From NCBI GenBank assembly GCA_038900335.1, contig JBBMRB010000012.1, forward strand, positions 62,001 to 126,000: DNA of 64,000 nt. The letters are read 5' to 3'. The stretch comes from Rs1 sp038900335 (GTDB taxonomy: Bacteria > Pseudomonadota > Gammaproteobacteria > Pseudomonadales > Balneatricaceae). This document shows, piece after piece, positions 45,611 to 55,193 of this stretch. The first letter of the stretch is position 1; every line of letters begins with the position of its first letter. Both the position numbers and the translations under genes were made by a program. The notes under the pieces are model-generated. The model was given only the letters and a program-made list of their open reading frames with translations. It searched no databases and was not told the origin of the DNA.

Positions 45611-45967
45611 TCAGCCCAATTTTTCTTTGATACGTGCAGATTTACCACTAAGCTCACGCAAGTAGTAAAGTTTCGCTTGGCGAACATCACCACGACGTTT
45701 CACTTCAATCTCTTCAACGATTGCGCTGAAAGTTTGGAATGTACGTTCAACACCCACACCGTGAGAAATCTTACGTACTGTGAACGCTGAGTTTAAACCT
45801 CTGCTGCGTACACCAATAACCACACCTTCGTATGCTTGTAGACGGCTGCGAGTTCCCTCGACAACACGTACTTTAACAATCACTGTATCCCCAGGACCGA
45901 ACGAAGGGATTTCTTTTGTCATTTGTTCAGCTTCAATTTGCTGAATAATAGAGTTCTTACCGCTCAT
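45611..45967 (-). CDS. rplS: 50S ribosomal protein L19 (bL19)
   Basis: 118 residues with the family signature FGPGDTVIVKVRVVEGTRSR and the conserved IRKISHGVGVERTF. It lies at the 30S-50S interface. It is the last gene of the rpsP-rimM-trmD-rplS operon, 9 bp after trmD, and is followed by a strong terminator. Confidence 0.98.
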   Translation of the reverse strand: MSGKNSIIQQIEAEQMTKEIPSFGPGDTVIVKVRVVEGTRSRLQAYEGVVIGVRSRGLNSAFTVRKISHGVGVERTFQTFSAIVEEIEVKRRGDVRQAKLYYLRELSGKSARIKEKLG

Positions 45968-45976
45968 GCGTAGCTC

Positions 45977-46732
45977 CTAATGTTGATTGTCAGGCTCTTG
46001 AGCCTCACAAATATATTCTTCTAATAACTGCTGCTCAATTTTATTGAGGGTCATTGCTTGCAATAAATCCGGACGCCTTTGATAGGTTCGCCCCAATTGT
46101 TGCTTCAAGCGCCAGCGCTTGATTTTTGCATGATTGCCACTGAGCAACACTTCAGGTACCTGCTGATCATTCAATAATTCGGGCCGCGTATAGTGAGGAC
46201 AATCCAATAACCCTTCTGCGAAGGAGTCTTGCAATGCTGAGTCAACATGCCCAAGTACTTCTGGTACAAGTCGAGAAACCGCATCAATTATTGTCATGGT
46301 CGGCAATTCGCCACCACTTAACACAAAATCCCCTAGGGAAATTTCCATGTCAATGTCTGTCTCTATCAGGCGCTCATCAATACCTTCATAACGCCCTGCA
46401 ACCAAAATCAAACTATCTAGTGATCCCAGTTCTGCAACTAGTGCATGATCTAATCGACGCCCTTGTGGGGAAAGATAAATAACTTTCGCCTCACCTGGTG
46501 CCGACAGCCTTGCGGCTTCTATTGCATCTTTTAATGGCTGCACTTTCATCAACATGCCGGGGCCGCCTCCGAAGGGGCGATCATCAACAGTGCGATGCTT
46601 GTCATGGGTGAAATCACGAGGATTCCAGCAATTGACTTGTATCAAACCACGTTTTAATGCTCTTCCTGTAACGCCAAAGCCGGTAATAGCTTCAAACATT
46701 TGCGGGAATAGCGAAACAACACCAAACCACAC
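45977..46732 (-). CDS. trmD: tRNA (guanine-37-N1)-methyltransferase
   Basis: 251 residues of the SPOUT trefoil-knot family. It starts MWFGVVSLFPQMFEAIT. The SAM-binding knot includes IYLSPQGRRLDHAL, LVAGRYEGIDERLIE and the LGDFVLSGGELP segment. It methylates G37 next to the anticodon, preventing +1 frameshifts. Its start is 1 nt after the rimM stop. Confidence 0.98.
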   Translation of the reverse strand: MWFGVVSLFPQMFEAITGFGVTGRALKRGLIQVNCWNPRDFTHDKHRTVDDRPFGGGPGMLMKVQPLKDAIEAARLSAPGEAKVIYLSPQGRRLDHALVAELGSLDSLILVAGRYEGIDERLIETDIDMEISLGDFVLSGGELPTMTIIDAVSRLVPEVLGHVDSALQDSFAEGLLDCPHYTRPELLNDQQVPEVLLSGNHAKIKRWRLKQQLGRTYQRRPDLLQAMTLNKIEQQLLEEYICEAQEPDNQH

Positions 46733-46733
46733 C

Positions 46734-47267
46734 TTAGAACTCTGGGTCCCAATCGACCCGCATAGAACCTGTTTCTAAGTTAATTTCTTTTACCACTTGA
46801 TCGGGAAGATATGGAATCATCCGCTCGCGTGAGTCGATGCTATTTTCATCGCCTTTCACTACCAGCACATCATTCGACCCCGTCTCTATCAAATGGCTTA
46901 CTTTACCTAATACTTGATCAGTTAAAGTATAAACAGTTAATCGTTCCAACTGACTCCAGTAGTACTCACCAACTTCTAGCTGTGGCAGTTTTGAGCGTTC
47001 AATTGCTATATCAATACCGCAGTATTGACGAGCGACATCACGATCATCTACTTTATCCAGTTTGACAACTAAACCCTTACCGTGTTTTCTTGAAACCTCT
47101 ACAGTGACAGGCACCCACTGACCATTGCGCTTGATCAACCAAGGTTTATAATCAAAAATACCGTCCATCGGCTCTGTATGAGAGTAGACTTTAAGCCATC
47201 CTTTCACACCGTACACCGAGGTGATTTGACCAACTATTGTCAAATCTTCTGTTTTATAAGCTTTCAT
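46734..47267 (-). CDS. rimM: 16S rRNA processing protein RimM
   Basis: 177 residues. The N-terminal beta barrel (VGQITSVYGVKGWLKVYSHT) and the C-terminal PRC-barrel (ERMIPYLPDQVVKEINLETG) match RimM, which binds S19 and aids maturation of the 30S head. Second gene of the operon, 22 bp after rpsP. Confidence 0.96.
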   Translation of the reverse strand: MKAYKTEDLTIVGQITSVYGVKGWLKVYSHTEPMDGIFDYKPWLIKRNGQWVPVTVEVSRKHGKGLVVKLDKVDDRDVARQYCGIDIAIERSKLPQLEVGEYYWSQLERLTVYTLTDQVLGKVSHLIETGSNDVLVVKGDENSIDSRERMIPYLPDQVVKEINLETGSMRVDWDPEF

Positions 47268-47289
47268 CGAGAACCTTTAAGAGCAATTA

Positions 47290-47538
47290 TTATGCTGCTT
47301 TTTTCGCTTCTTTGATCAGTTGAGCAACACGCTCAGATGGTTGAGCGCCTTTGCTCATCCAATACTCAACACGATCTAAACTGATGCGAAGGCTCTCTTC
47401 TTGACCCTGGGCTAAAGGGTTGAAAAAACCGATACGCTCAATAAAGCGACCATCACGCGCATTACGCGAGTCAGCAACAGTGATTTGATAAAATGGACGC
47501 TTTTTAGCGCCGCCACGAGATAAACGAATAGTGACCAT
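47290..47538 (-). CDS. rpsP: 30S ribosomal protein S16 (bS16)
   Basis: 82 residues beginning MVTIRLSRGGAKKRPFYQIT. This ATG at 47538 is preferred to one 14 codons upstream because AAGGAT lies just before it and S16 is normally about 80 residues. First gene of the rpsP-rimM-trmD-rplS operon. Confidence 0.97.
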   Translation of the reverse strand: MVTIRLSRGGAKKRPFYQITVADSRNARDGRFIERIGFFNPLAQGQEESLRISLDRVEYWMSKGAQPSERVAQLIKEAKKAA

Positions 47539-47922
47539 AAGTGATCCTTTATATATTGCGTGGGTGTTAGTATTACCCAACGTTAATTTTCCTGCTTAAA
47601 GCTCGAATATATCCTACTAAAAACAGCACGGCATCTTAATTTAAAGATAAAAAAATTCCGAGGCGGGATAATACGCTAATACTGACAAGATGTGAAGGTA
47701 CTATAACAATATAGTCACAACTAATTCACAGCATTAACCGCAAGCTCGCCGTACTAGTTAGGCACTCAGATTTTATCACCTATACCGCCACTTAATTAAC
47801 AGCGAGTTGTGAGCCAACACGCGCCGCCTCATAAATATTAGCCAATTTAAAGCGCTGACAACTATTTGCCAAATACTTTACATAGCCTATAATGCAATAC
47901 ACTTAAATTTCAGGCTCTCTTT
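47539..47922. promoter_or_regulatory. Divergent control region rpsP / DUF2750 gene
   Basis: 384 bp between the rpsP start and the divergent DUF2750 gene. It must hold the ribosomal operon promoter. No reading frame, repeat or clear hairpin was recognised. Confidence 0.5.
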
Positions 47923-48315
47923 ATGTCCTCATCACAATCAAACCAGCAATTAACCGACCTAACCTGCGAACAACGCTTTCAGTTCTTTATAGAACAAGTG
48001 GTTGCCACTAAAGAAGTATGGATTCTCACTGACGACGAAGGTTGCGTCATGTTAAATACTGAGGATGAGGAGTGCGTTCCTGTGTGGCCAAGTTTGGAAG
48101 CAGCTGAAGACTGGGCAAGTGGTGATTGGCAGCAGTGCCAAGCAGAAGCGATCCCACTGAAAACATGGCAACTACGCTGGAGCGAAGGGCTGGAACAAGA
48201 TGGTTATTATGTAGTGGTATTTCCGATAGAGAACCAAGAAGGCACTGTCATACACCCTAACGATCTTGATGCTGATTTGAGAAAACAGATAAAGGCACAA
48301 AACAAAGCTAAATAA
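47923..48315 (+). CDS. DUF2750 domain protein
   Basis: 130 residues of the DUF2750 family: CEQRFQFFIEQVVATKEVW, then VPVWPSLEAAEDWASGDWQ, then IPLKTWQLRWSEGLEQDG. Acidic, cytoplasmic, function unknown. It stands alone between the rpsP operon and ffh, converging on ffh. Confidence 0.85.
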   Translation: MSSSQSNQQLTDLTCEQRFQFFIEQVVATKEVWILTDDEGCVMLNTEDEECVPVWPSLEAAEDWASGDWQQCQAEAIPLKTWQLRWSEGLEQDGYYVVVFPIENQEGTVIHPNDLDADLRKQIKAQNKAK

Positions 48316-48322
48316 AGCAAAC

Positions 48323-48354
48323 GGTTCGCTATAATTAAAAAATTATCGCGAACC
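48323..48354. terminator. Hairpin between DUF2750 gene and ffh
   Basis: GGTTCGCTATAATT and AATTATCGCGAACC form a 14-bp stem with one mismatch and a four-base loop in the gap between two convergent genes. There is no long T-tract, but position and stability fit a bidirectional terminator. Confidence 0.6.
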
Positions 48355-48377
48355 AATACACACTTGCGATCTAGCCT

Positions 48378-49763
48378 TTAGCGCATCGGCGGAAAACCAC
48401 CGCCACCACCCATACCTGGTGGCATCATACCTTTCATCCCGCGCATCATTTTAGCCATACCGCCTTTACCCGATACTTTCTTCATCATCTTAGCCATCTG
48501 CTTATGTTGTTTAAGCAAGCGGTTAACATCTTGAATTTGAGTACCAGAGCCCTGTGCGATACGCTTTTTACGCGAGCCGATAATAATATCAGGGTTTCTT
48601 CTCTCTTTAAGGGTCATCGAGTTGATAATAACGACTAACTGCCCCATGCCTTTTTCTGCTTGTGCTGCCTGCGCCGCTTGAACCATTTGCCCCATTCCTG
48701 GCAACTTGTCCATCATCGACATCATGCCACCCATGTTGTCCATTTGCTGGATTTGCTCTTTAAAATCTTCCAAGGTAAAACGCTTACCTTTGGTCATCTT
48801 AGTTGCAAATTTCTCAGCTTTTTTCTTGTCTATTTTGCGCTCAGCTTCTTCGATAAGTGACAATACATCACCCATACCAAGAATACGCGAAGCTAAACGA
48901 TCTGGATGAAACGATTCCAGCTCATCTATCTTCTCCCCCATACCGATAAACTTAATTGGCTTACCTGTAATATGACGCACAGATAAAGCCGCACCGCCAC
49001 GAGCATCACCGTCAGCTTTAGTCAGTATCACACCGGTTAAGGGTAGCACTTCGCCAAAAGCTTTTGCTGTGTTTGCCGCATCTTGCCCGGTCATCGCATC
49101 AACAACAAACAAGGTTTCAACAGGATTAATCGCCTGATGCAGATCTTTGATTTCTGCCATCATTTCTTGATCGACCGCTAAACGACCCGCAGTATCGACA
49201 AGTAGCACATCAAAATGTTGTAGCTTTGCATGCGCTAGCGCGGCATTTACAATTTCAATAGGGCGCTGTGAGAGATCAGATGGGAAAAATTCAACCCCCA
49301 CTTCAGCCGCTAGCGTCTCTAACTGTTTGATCGCCGCCGGGCGATAAACATCAGCAGATACCACTAATACTTTTTTCTTTTCACGCTCTTTTAGAATTTT
49401 CGATAACTTAGCCGTGGTCGTGGTTTTACCAGCACCTTGCAAACCAGCCATCAATACCACAGCAGGTGGTGTCGCCGCTAAGTTCAGGCTTGAGTTTTCT
49501 TCGCCCATGATTCTAACAAGTTCTTCATTAACTATTTTAACGAAAACTTGCCCAGGCTTTAAACTGGTTGTGACTTCTTGGCCAATAGCGCGCTCTTTTA
49601 CACCATTAACAAAATCTTTAACAACAGGAAGAGCCACATCGGCCTCAAGTAACGCCATACGAACTTCACGTAGCGTGCCTTTAATATTATCTTCTGTTAA
49701 CTTTGCCTGACCAGTGACTGCTTTTAACGTACCGGTTAAGCGTTCTGATAGATTCTCAAACAT
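48378..49763 (-). CDS. ffh: Signal recognition particle protein Ffh
   Basis: 461 residues. The NG GTPase domain has GLQGAGKTTTTAKLS, DTAGRL and TKADGDARGG. The methionine-rich M domain (about 330-461) ends in a Met/Gly-rich tail (MKGMMPPGMGGGGGFP). It binds 4.5S RNA and delivers inner-membrane proteins to FtsY. It is divergent from ypjD, as in E. coli. Confidence 0.98.
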   Translation of the reverse strand: MFENLSERLTGTLKAVTGQAKLTEDNIKGTLREVRMALLEADVALPVVKDFVNGVKERAIGQEVTTSLKPGQVFVKIVNEELVRIMGEENSSLNLAATPPAVVLMAGLQGAGKTTTTAKLSKILKEREKKKVLVVSADVYRPAAIKQLETLAAEVGVEFFPSDLSQRPIEIVNAALAHAKLQHFDVLLVDTAGRLAVDQEMMAEIKDLHQAINPVETLFVVDAMTGQDAANTAKAFGEVLPLTGVILTKADGDARGGAALSVRHITGKPIKFIGMGEKIDELESFHPDRLASRILGMGDVLSLIEEAERKIDKKKAEKFATKMTKGKRFTLEDFKEQIQQMDNMGGMMSMMDKLPGMGQMVQAAQAAQAEKGMGQLVVIINSMTLKERRNPDIIIGSRKKRIAQGSGTQIQDVNRLLKQHKQMAKMMKKVSGKGGMAKMMRGMKGMMPPGMGGGGGFPPMR

Positions 49764-49981
49764 GCCTGCCTCTTAAATTTTTAGCTTTTTTCAGCATAAA
49801 ACGCCAAATCGTTTATATTTGCTTACTATTAATAAGGGCATTGTAACTCAATTGATTATTTTAGTCCTACTGTAAATTTATCATGGGCTAGAATACGTTA
49901 ATTTATGTTTTATATAAGAATGAAACGTATTAACAACCAAAAAATTATGGCAAACTATCGACCTTCTAAGGAGAGGCTATA

Positions 49982-50818
49982 ATGTTTACGCTTTTAATTA
50001 TATTCACTGTTTTACTCTACAGCGTTAGCGCTTTGTTACAGTATCAAAAACTATTAAAAAAAACAGATAGAGCACTTAACTCACTACCGCTAAGCCCTGC
50101 TATTTTTGAACATCGACTAGCCAGCAAACTATGCGGTTTGTTAGCCATCACTCTACACACCTTTGTATTACATAAAACACTACATCTAGATAGCGGCATT
50201 AACCTCAGCCTATTTACTACAGGCTCTTTAGTGAGCTGGCTCGTAGCTTTAGTATTAATCATCAGCAGCCTTCGTCAAAAAGTAGACAATTTATTTATTG
50301 CCGTTTTCCCAATGGCTGCTCTGCTCATTTTATTAGAAGCAGTGTTTCCACACCCTGAGCCTAGACCTTACGCCCTAGGTGTAATCAGCCACATACTGCT
50401 ATCGATATTGTCATATAGCATTTTCACACTAGCCGCATTTCAAGCCGTTTTATTATACAAACAGGATATTACACTCAAGCGTAATTTATCAGACAGTTTT
50501 CTCAACTCTTTACCACCGCTGCAAACTATGGAAAGGCTGTTATTTGAGATGCTATGGACCGGCTTCATTTTATTGAGCGCCTCACTAATCAGCGGATTCT
50601 TGTTTGTCGATGACATACTCAATCAACACATGGCACACAAGAGCGTTTTATCTATTATCTCTTGGGCTATCTTCGCAATTTTACTGGCAGGTCGAGTATT
50701 TTGGGGCTGGCGCGGACACAAGGCAATCTACTGGACTATCGGCGGTTTTATCTCGCTAATGCTAGGTTTCTTTGGATCTAAATTAGTTCTGGAAATATTT
50801 TTGCATTCACCTAGTTAA
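49982..50818 (+). CDS. ypjD: YpjD-type cytochrome c assembly (CcsA-like) membrane protein
   Basis: 278 residues with about eight transmembrane helices. The CcsA/ResC-like signature includes HPEPRPYALGVISHILLSIL and the second conserved histidine in MAHKSVLSIISWAIF, followed by GRVFWGWRGHKAIYWTIGG. YpjD belongs to the cytochrome c assembly family, but its own role is undefined. It lies between ffh (divergent) and corB, the order found in many gammaproteobacteria. GGAG lies about 8 nt before the ATG. Confidence 0.88.
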   Translation: MFTLLIIFTVLLYSVSALLQYQKLLKKTDRALNSLPLSPAIFEHRLASKLCGLLAITLHTFVLHKTLHLDSGINLSLFTTGSLVSWLVALVLIISSLRQKVDNLFIAVFPMAALLILLEAVFPHPEPRPYALGVISHILLSILSYSIFTLAAFQAVLLYKQDITLKRNLSDSFLNSLPPLQTMERLLFEMLWTGFILLSASLISGFLFVDDILNQHMAHKSVLSIISWAIFAILLAGRVFWGWRGHKAIYWTIGGFISLMLGFFGSKLVLEIFLHSPS

Positions 50819-50906
50819 TAGCACTTATATATCTTCTATTTATATTGACAGCAAGCCTCGCTAATCAGACAATGGCTGCCACCTAAATTATACAGGATCT
50901 TAAATT

Positions 50907-52190
50907 TTGGAAGACGCGTCGATAAGCCTGCTATTAGCTATTCTCTGCTTCTTGATTTTCTGCTCAGCTTTTTTCTCCAGTTCTGAAACGGGGATGATGT
51001 CACTCAATCGCTATCGCTTAAAAAATCTTGTAAAACAAAACCATCGCTCAGCAAAAAAAGCCAGCAAATTGCTTTCTAGACCTGATAGACTCATTGGCGT
51101 GATTTTAATTGGCAACAACTTCGTCAACATTCTCGCATCTTCCATTGCGACAATTATTGCTTTAAGACTTTGGGGCGATGCCGGTATCGCAGCATCCACT
51201 GCCCTTTTAACCATCGTTATCTTAATATTTGCTGAAGTAACACCTAAAACATTAGCAGCACTGCACCCTGAAAAAATTGCCTTTCCCGCTGCACACGTAC
51301 TCGGCCCGCTATTAAAACTATTTTACCCGCTGGTATGGGTCGTCAATATTATTACCAACGGCATACTCAATGTCTTTGGCATCTCTACCGCTAATAATGA
51401 AGCACAACATTTAAGCACCGAAGAATTTCGCACCATCATCAACGAGTCAGGCTCTACATTGCCTAAGGGCAAGCAATCGATGCTGCTTGGGGTACTTGAG
51501 CTCAACGAAGTGACCGTTGAAGACATCATGATTCCGCGCAGCGAAATACTCGGCATTGATTTAGATGCTGACTTTGATGACATTTTGGATATTATTACCA
51601 GCTCAGAACACACACTACTGCCGGTTTTTCATACAGACATAAACAAAGTTATCGGTATTTTACATCTTAGAGACCTGACTAAGTTAATCCAGCAAAATAC
51701 CTTAACAAAAACCACATTAGCACAGGTCATTCGCGAGCCTTATTTCATTCCTGAAAGCACGCCGCTGCAAGTGCAGCTATTTAATTTTCAAAACGAGAAT
51801 CACCGTCTTGGTTTAGTGGTTGATGAATACGGTGATATCCAGGGTATCGCGACTCTTTCTGATATTTTAGAGGAAATAGTTGGTGAGCTATCAAGCGTAC
51901 AGAACGAGTACAGCTCAGATATCAACGAGCAAGAAGATGGCAGCTACATTATTGAAGGTTCGGCGTTTATGCGCGACATAAACAAAGCACTCAATTGGGA
52001 CTTACCTACAGATGGCCCCAAGACAATCAACGGCCTCATTACAGAAACACTAGAATCTATCCCAGAGGCCAATGTTTGCCTCAAGGTAAAGAACTATCAT
52101 ATTGAAACACTGCAGATCTCTGAGAACCAAATAAAATCTGCGCGCTTATTTGCTCTAGAAAAACACAAAAACGACGAAGATGATGACTAA
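50907..52190 (+). CDS. corB: CorB/CorC-type membrane protein (CNNM, CBS domains)
   Basis: 427 residues. The CNNM/DUF21 membrane domain (about 1-170) shows FFSSSETGMMSLNRYRLKNL and IGNNFVNILASS. Two CBS motifs follow (VEDIMIPRSEILGID and LGLVVDEYGDIQGIATLSD), then a C-terminal transporter-associated domain. CorB relatives are linked to Mg2+/Co2+ transport. The start is a TTG at 50907 with AGGA upstream. It overlaps ansA by 11 nt. Confidence 0.9.
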   Translation: MEDASISLLLAILCFLIFCSAFFSSSETGMMSLNRYRLKNLVKQNHRSAKKASKLLSRPDRLIGVILIGNNFVNILASSIATIIALRLWGDAGIAASTALLTIVILIFAEVTPKTLAALHPEKIAFPAAHVLGPLLKLFYPLVWVVNIITNGILNVFGISTANNEAQHLSTEEFRTIINESGSTLPKGKQSMLLGVLELNEVTVEDIMIPRSEILGIDLDADFDDILDIITSSEHTLLPVFHTDINKVIGILHLRDLTKLIQQNTLTKTTLAQVIREPYFIPESTPLQVQLFNFQNENHRLGLVVDEYGDIQGIATLSDILEEIVGELSSVQNEYSSDINEQEDGSYIIEGSAFMRDINKALNWDLPTDGPKTINGLITETLESIPEANVCLKVKNYHIETLQISENQIKSARLFALEKHKNDEDDD

Positions 52191-53178
52191 AGTGACTACT
52201 TCGCATGACAATACCGCTATTTTAATTATTTATACCGGCGGCACAATAGGCATGCAACAAAGCACACAAGGCTATGTACCTAATGCTGGTATTGAAGCAC
52301 TGATCAGACAGTCGTTTAATCAGCAAAACCTAGATGCTATACAGCCGTTTGATGTCATTGAGTTTGAGCAGTTAATCGATAGCTCCAACGCCCAACCTAG
52401 CGACTGGCTTAAAATAGCCCACTGCATCAATGACAACTACCACAAGTATGCAGGTTTTATTGTACTGCACGGTACAGACACCATGGCTTACACTGCCTGT
52501 GCGCTGCACCATATATTTGGCAAAAACATCAAACCTATTATCGTCACCGGCTCGCAAATCCCAATGTGCGAAATACGCAGTGATGGGCCTGGCAACATAC
52601 TTGATGCCATTATGTATATACGCAACAGCGAACTAGCCGAAGTATGCATTAGCTTTGCCGGTGATTTAATTGCGGCGCTGAGCGCTAAAAAAGTCCACTC
52701 TAGTGCTATCGGTGCATTTAAAAGCATCAACAAAGCAGCACTATCATCAGCTGACATCACACTGAGCATACCGGCATATCAAACAGATACCCGCACACAA
52801 CACCCTTTTAAGCTCAATCCATTAAAAGATAATTCAGTTAGTGTATTATTACTCTACCCAGGGATCAGCAAACAAGCTATCGATGCTGCACTGCTTAATG
52901 AACAGACAAAAGCTGTCGTGATGTTAAGCTTTGGTGCCGGCAACCCGCCGGATGCTAACCAAGATTTGATTTCAGCACTGAAGAGCGCCACACAAAGAAA
53001 AACTGTTATTTTAAATATGACCCAATGCTATCAAGGCAAAGTAGCACAAGGTTGCTACGCTGCGGGGTCTATTTTAAATGAGCTAGGTGTCATTAGTGCT
53101 CAAGATAGAACGCTTGAAGATGTGGTAACTGATTTATATATTAATTTAGACAGCTATTTAGATACTTCTAGAGCGTAA
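52180..53178 (+). CDS. ansA: Type I (cytoplasmic) L-asparaginase
   Basis: 332 residues. Both asparaginase signatures are seen: ILIIYTGGTIGM with the first catalytic Thr, and GFIVLHGTDTMAYTACAL with the second Thr-Asp pair. There is no signal peptide, which fits the low-affinity cytoplasmic enzyme AnsA. It hydrolyses asparagine to aspartate and ammonia. It overlaps the 3' end of corB, so it is probably co-transcribed. The minisatellite begins 80 bp after its stop. Confidence 0.93.
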   Translation: MMTKVTTSHDNTAILIIYTGGTIGMQQSTQGYVPNAGIEALIRQSFNQQNLDAIQPFDVIEFEQLIDSSNAQPSDWLKIAHCINDNYHKYAGFIVLHGTDTMAYTACALHHIFGKNIKPIIVTGSQIPMCEIRSDGPGNILDAIMYIRNSELAEVCISFAGDLIAALSAKKVHSSAIGAFKSINKAALSSADITLSIPAYQTDTRTQHPFKLNPLKDNSVSVLLLYPGISKQAIDAALLNEQTKAVVMLSFGAGNPPDANQDLISALKSATQRKTVILNMTQCYQGKVAQGCYAAGSILNELGVISAQDRTLEDVVTDLYINLDSYLDTSRA

Positions 53179-53258
53179 TTTAGACCGCTAACTAGACAGG
53201 CCTAGCCGATAGATACCCCCTTCTTGGCAGCACCAATATAAGCTAGTAGCATTGTTTG

Positions 53259-53502
53259 CAGAGCACTGTTGTTTTCAGAGTACTATTGTTTTCAGAGCTC
53301 GCTTGTTTGCAGAGCGCTATTATTTTTCAGAGCTCGCTTGTTTTCTGAGTGCGCTTGTTTTTCTGAGCTCGCTTGTTTGCAGAGCACTATTATTTTCAGA
53401 GCTCGCTTGTTTGCAGAGCGCTATTATTTTCAGAGCTCGCTTGTTTTTCTGAGCTCGCTTGTTTTTCTGAGCGCTACTATTTTTCTGAGCGCTACTATTT
53501 TT
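53259..53502. repeat. Minisatellite: 14 tandem units of 17-18 bp
   Basis: Fourteen head-to-tail units of the pattern C-W-GAG-(CTCGCT/CGCTAT)-TRTTTT. Two main variants occur, CAGAGCTCGCTTGTTTG and CAGAGCGCTATTATTTT, partly alternating and then shifting to CTGAGC forms toward the right. Each carries a small palindrome (GAGCTC or AGCGCT). There are no unique spacers, so it is not CRISPR. The array lies between the convergent ansA and moeB genes and its last unit runs into the moeB stop codon at 53495. Confidence 0.92.
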
Positions 53503-54244
53503 CTGAACATACCGGGCACTGCTTGTCAGCTTTCAACTTAAGCGATTGCCACTGCATTGTTTTGGCATCAAAAATAAGTACCCGACCAACTAGCGTATCA
53601 CCGACACCCGTAATCACTTTAAGCACCTCTAAAGCCTGCATTGACCCGATAACACCCACTAGCGGCGCCAGCACACCCGATTCAGAGCACGTCAACTCCT
53701 CATTGCCGACATCTGGATACAAACACTGATAACAAGGCGCACCCGCTACTCGCGGATCAATTGTCATCAACTGCCCTTCCATACGAATAGCAGCACCACT
53801 AACTAGCACCTTACTATGATTCACACAGCTTCTATTAATCATAAATCGCGTAGTAAAATTATCACTGCAATCGACGACAACATCAACATCATTGACCAGC
53901 GAATCAAGCTCTGCTTCATCTAAACGCTTTGCTATTGCCTGAACCGCGACCTGATCATTTAGCTGATGTATTCTATTTTTAGCGGAGATAACCTTATGAT
54001 TACCCAAACTATTATTGTCATGAATAATTTGACGCTGCAGATTTGATAACTCAACACTATCATCGTCAACCAAGACTAAGCCGCCAACACCTGCCGACGC
54101 TAAATACATAGCCAGCGGGCTACCTAAGCCGCCCAAACCGACAATCAATACTTTAGCTTTTAGCAACTGCTCTTGGCCTTGTATATCAATATCGGCCAAC
54201 ATAATTTGGCGAGAGTAACGTAACAGTTGATCATCTGACAGCAT
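53495..54244 (-). CDS. moeB: MoeB/HesA-type adenylyltransferase
   Basis: 249 residues of the ThiF/MoeB/HesA E1-like family. The nucleotide loop is VGLGGLGSPLAMYLASAG. The conserved DxDxVExSNLQRQ segment appears as VDDDSVELSNLQRQI. Zinc cysteines are in CYQCLYP and in CPVC near the C-terminus. It adenylates the C-terminal Gly-Gly of a MoaD-type sulfur carrier for molybdopterin synthesis; a ThiF role cannot be excluded. It lies 53 bp after prmC, as in E. coli-like clusters. Its last codons are shared with the minisatellite. Confidence 0.9.
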   Translation of the reverse strand: MLSDDQLLRYSRQIMLADIDIQGQEQLLKAKVLIVGLGGLGSPLAMYLASAGVGGLVLVDDDSVELSNLQRQIIHDNNSLGNHKVISAKNRIHQLNDQVAVQAIAKRLDEAELDSLVNDVDVVVDCSDNFTTRFMINRSCVNHSKVLVSGAAIRMEGQLMTIDPRVAGAPCYQCLYPDVGNEELTCSESGVLAPLVGVIGSMQALEVLKVITGVGDTLVGRVLIFDAKTMQWQSLKLKADKQCPVCSEK

Positions 54245-54297
54245 AATACTTCTCTAAAACACTTCAATTAAATGGCTGGCGATACAGCCCACACCTG

Positions 54298-55185
54298 CTA
54301 ACACCACTGCCCTAAACTGACACGATCATTAGCCGCTAAATCTTGCTTGGTTTGCACTTGTTTAAAGCCGCGTTTTAATAAAAGCTCTCTAACGCTTTCA
54401 CCTTGATCATAACCGTGCTCGAGCACCAAATAACCACCAGCTTCTAAATATTCGGGTGCCTGCTCAATGATATTGTGCAAATCAAGCAAACCTGCCCGCT
54501 CAGAAATTAAAGCAGAGCGCGGCTCAAAGCGAACATCACCTTGCTTTAAGTGATGATCAGCAGGGTCGATATAAGGAGGGTTAGACATGATCAAGTGATA
54601 CTTACCCACATGCGGATCGAACCAACTGCCTGTGAGTATCTCAACATTGTCGATATTCAATGTTTGTCGATTTTGCTCAGCTAAAGCTGCCGCTTGATCA
54701 ACATAATCACTCGCTTTGATTTGCCACTTAGGCCTTTCACTAGCCACCGCCAAGGCAATAGCACCTGTACCAGTCCCTAAATCCGCTGCTTTTATTGATG
54801 CATTTGCCGGTAGCAAATCCAACACTAACTCTACTAACAATTCGGTATCAGGCCTAGGTATGAGCGTTGCTTTTGATACTTGCAAGCGCAGCGACCAAAA
54901 ATCCTGATAGCCAAGCAAATAGGCAATAGGCTCACCCACTAAGCGCTTAGCTAGCAGTGCCTGCAACTCATCACTTTGCTGTTTAGTGAGCAACTGCTCA
55001 GGCCAAGTATAAAGATAGCTCGCAGGCTTATCTAAAACATGGGCGAGCAGCAACTGCACATCCAGATAAGCACTATCACTGACCTGTTCTAGTGAGCGCG
55101 TAGCCAATAGCGCTGTCGCGATTGACATTGGCACTGTATCAACAGTAGCGCTATCAACACTACTTACATCAGGATTTTCAGACAT
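54298..55185 (-). CDS. prmC: Release factor glutamine methyltransferase
   Basis: 295 residues. An N-terminal helical domain precedes a SAM-binding Rossmann domain with DLGTGTGAIALAVA and the catalytic NPPYIDPAD motif. It methylates the GGQ glutamine of the release factors. It follows prfA by 8 bp, the conserved pairing of enzyme and substrate. The N-terminus has about 15 extra residues of low complexity compared with E. coli. Confidence 0.96.
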   Translation of the reverse strand: MSENPDVSSVDSATVDTVPMSIATALLATRSLEQVSDSAYLDVQLLLAHVLDKPASYLYTWPEQLLTKQQSDELQALLAKRLVGEPIAYLLGYQDFWSLRLQVSKATLIPRPDTELLVELVLDLLPANASIKAADLGTGTGAIALAVASERPKWQIKASDYVDQAAALAEQNRQTLNIDNVEILTGSWFDPHVGKYHLIMSNPPYIDPADHHLKQGDVRFEPRSALISERAGLLDLHNIIEQAPEYLEAGGYLVLEHGYDQGESVRELLLKRGFKQVQTKQDLAANDRVSLGQWC

Positions 55186-55193
55186 ACTATGAT

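Noticed and set aside
53259..53502. CRISPR array
   Set aside because: Units are contiguous 17-18-mers with no unique spacers and no cas genes nearby.
53252..53729. Three overlapping plus-strand ORFs rich in Arg-Leu-Phe and Tyr
   Set aside because: They are the minisatellite read in three frames; the stop-free length follows from the repeat unit, and they run antisense into moeB.
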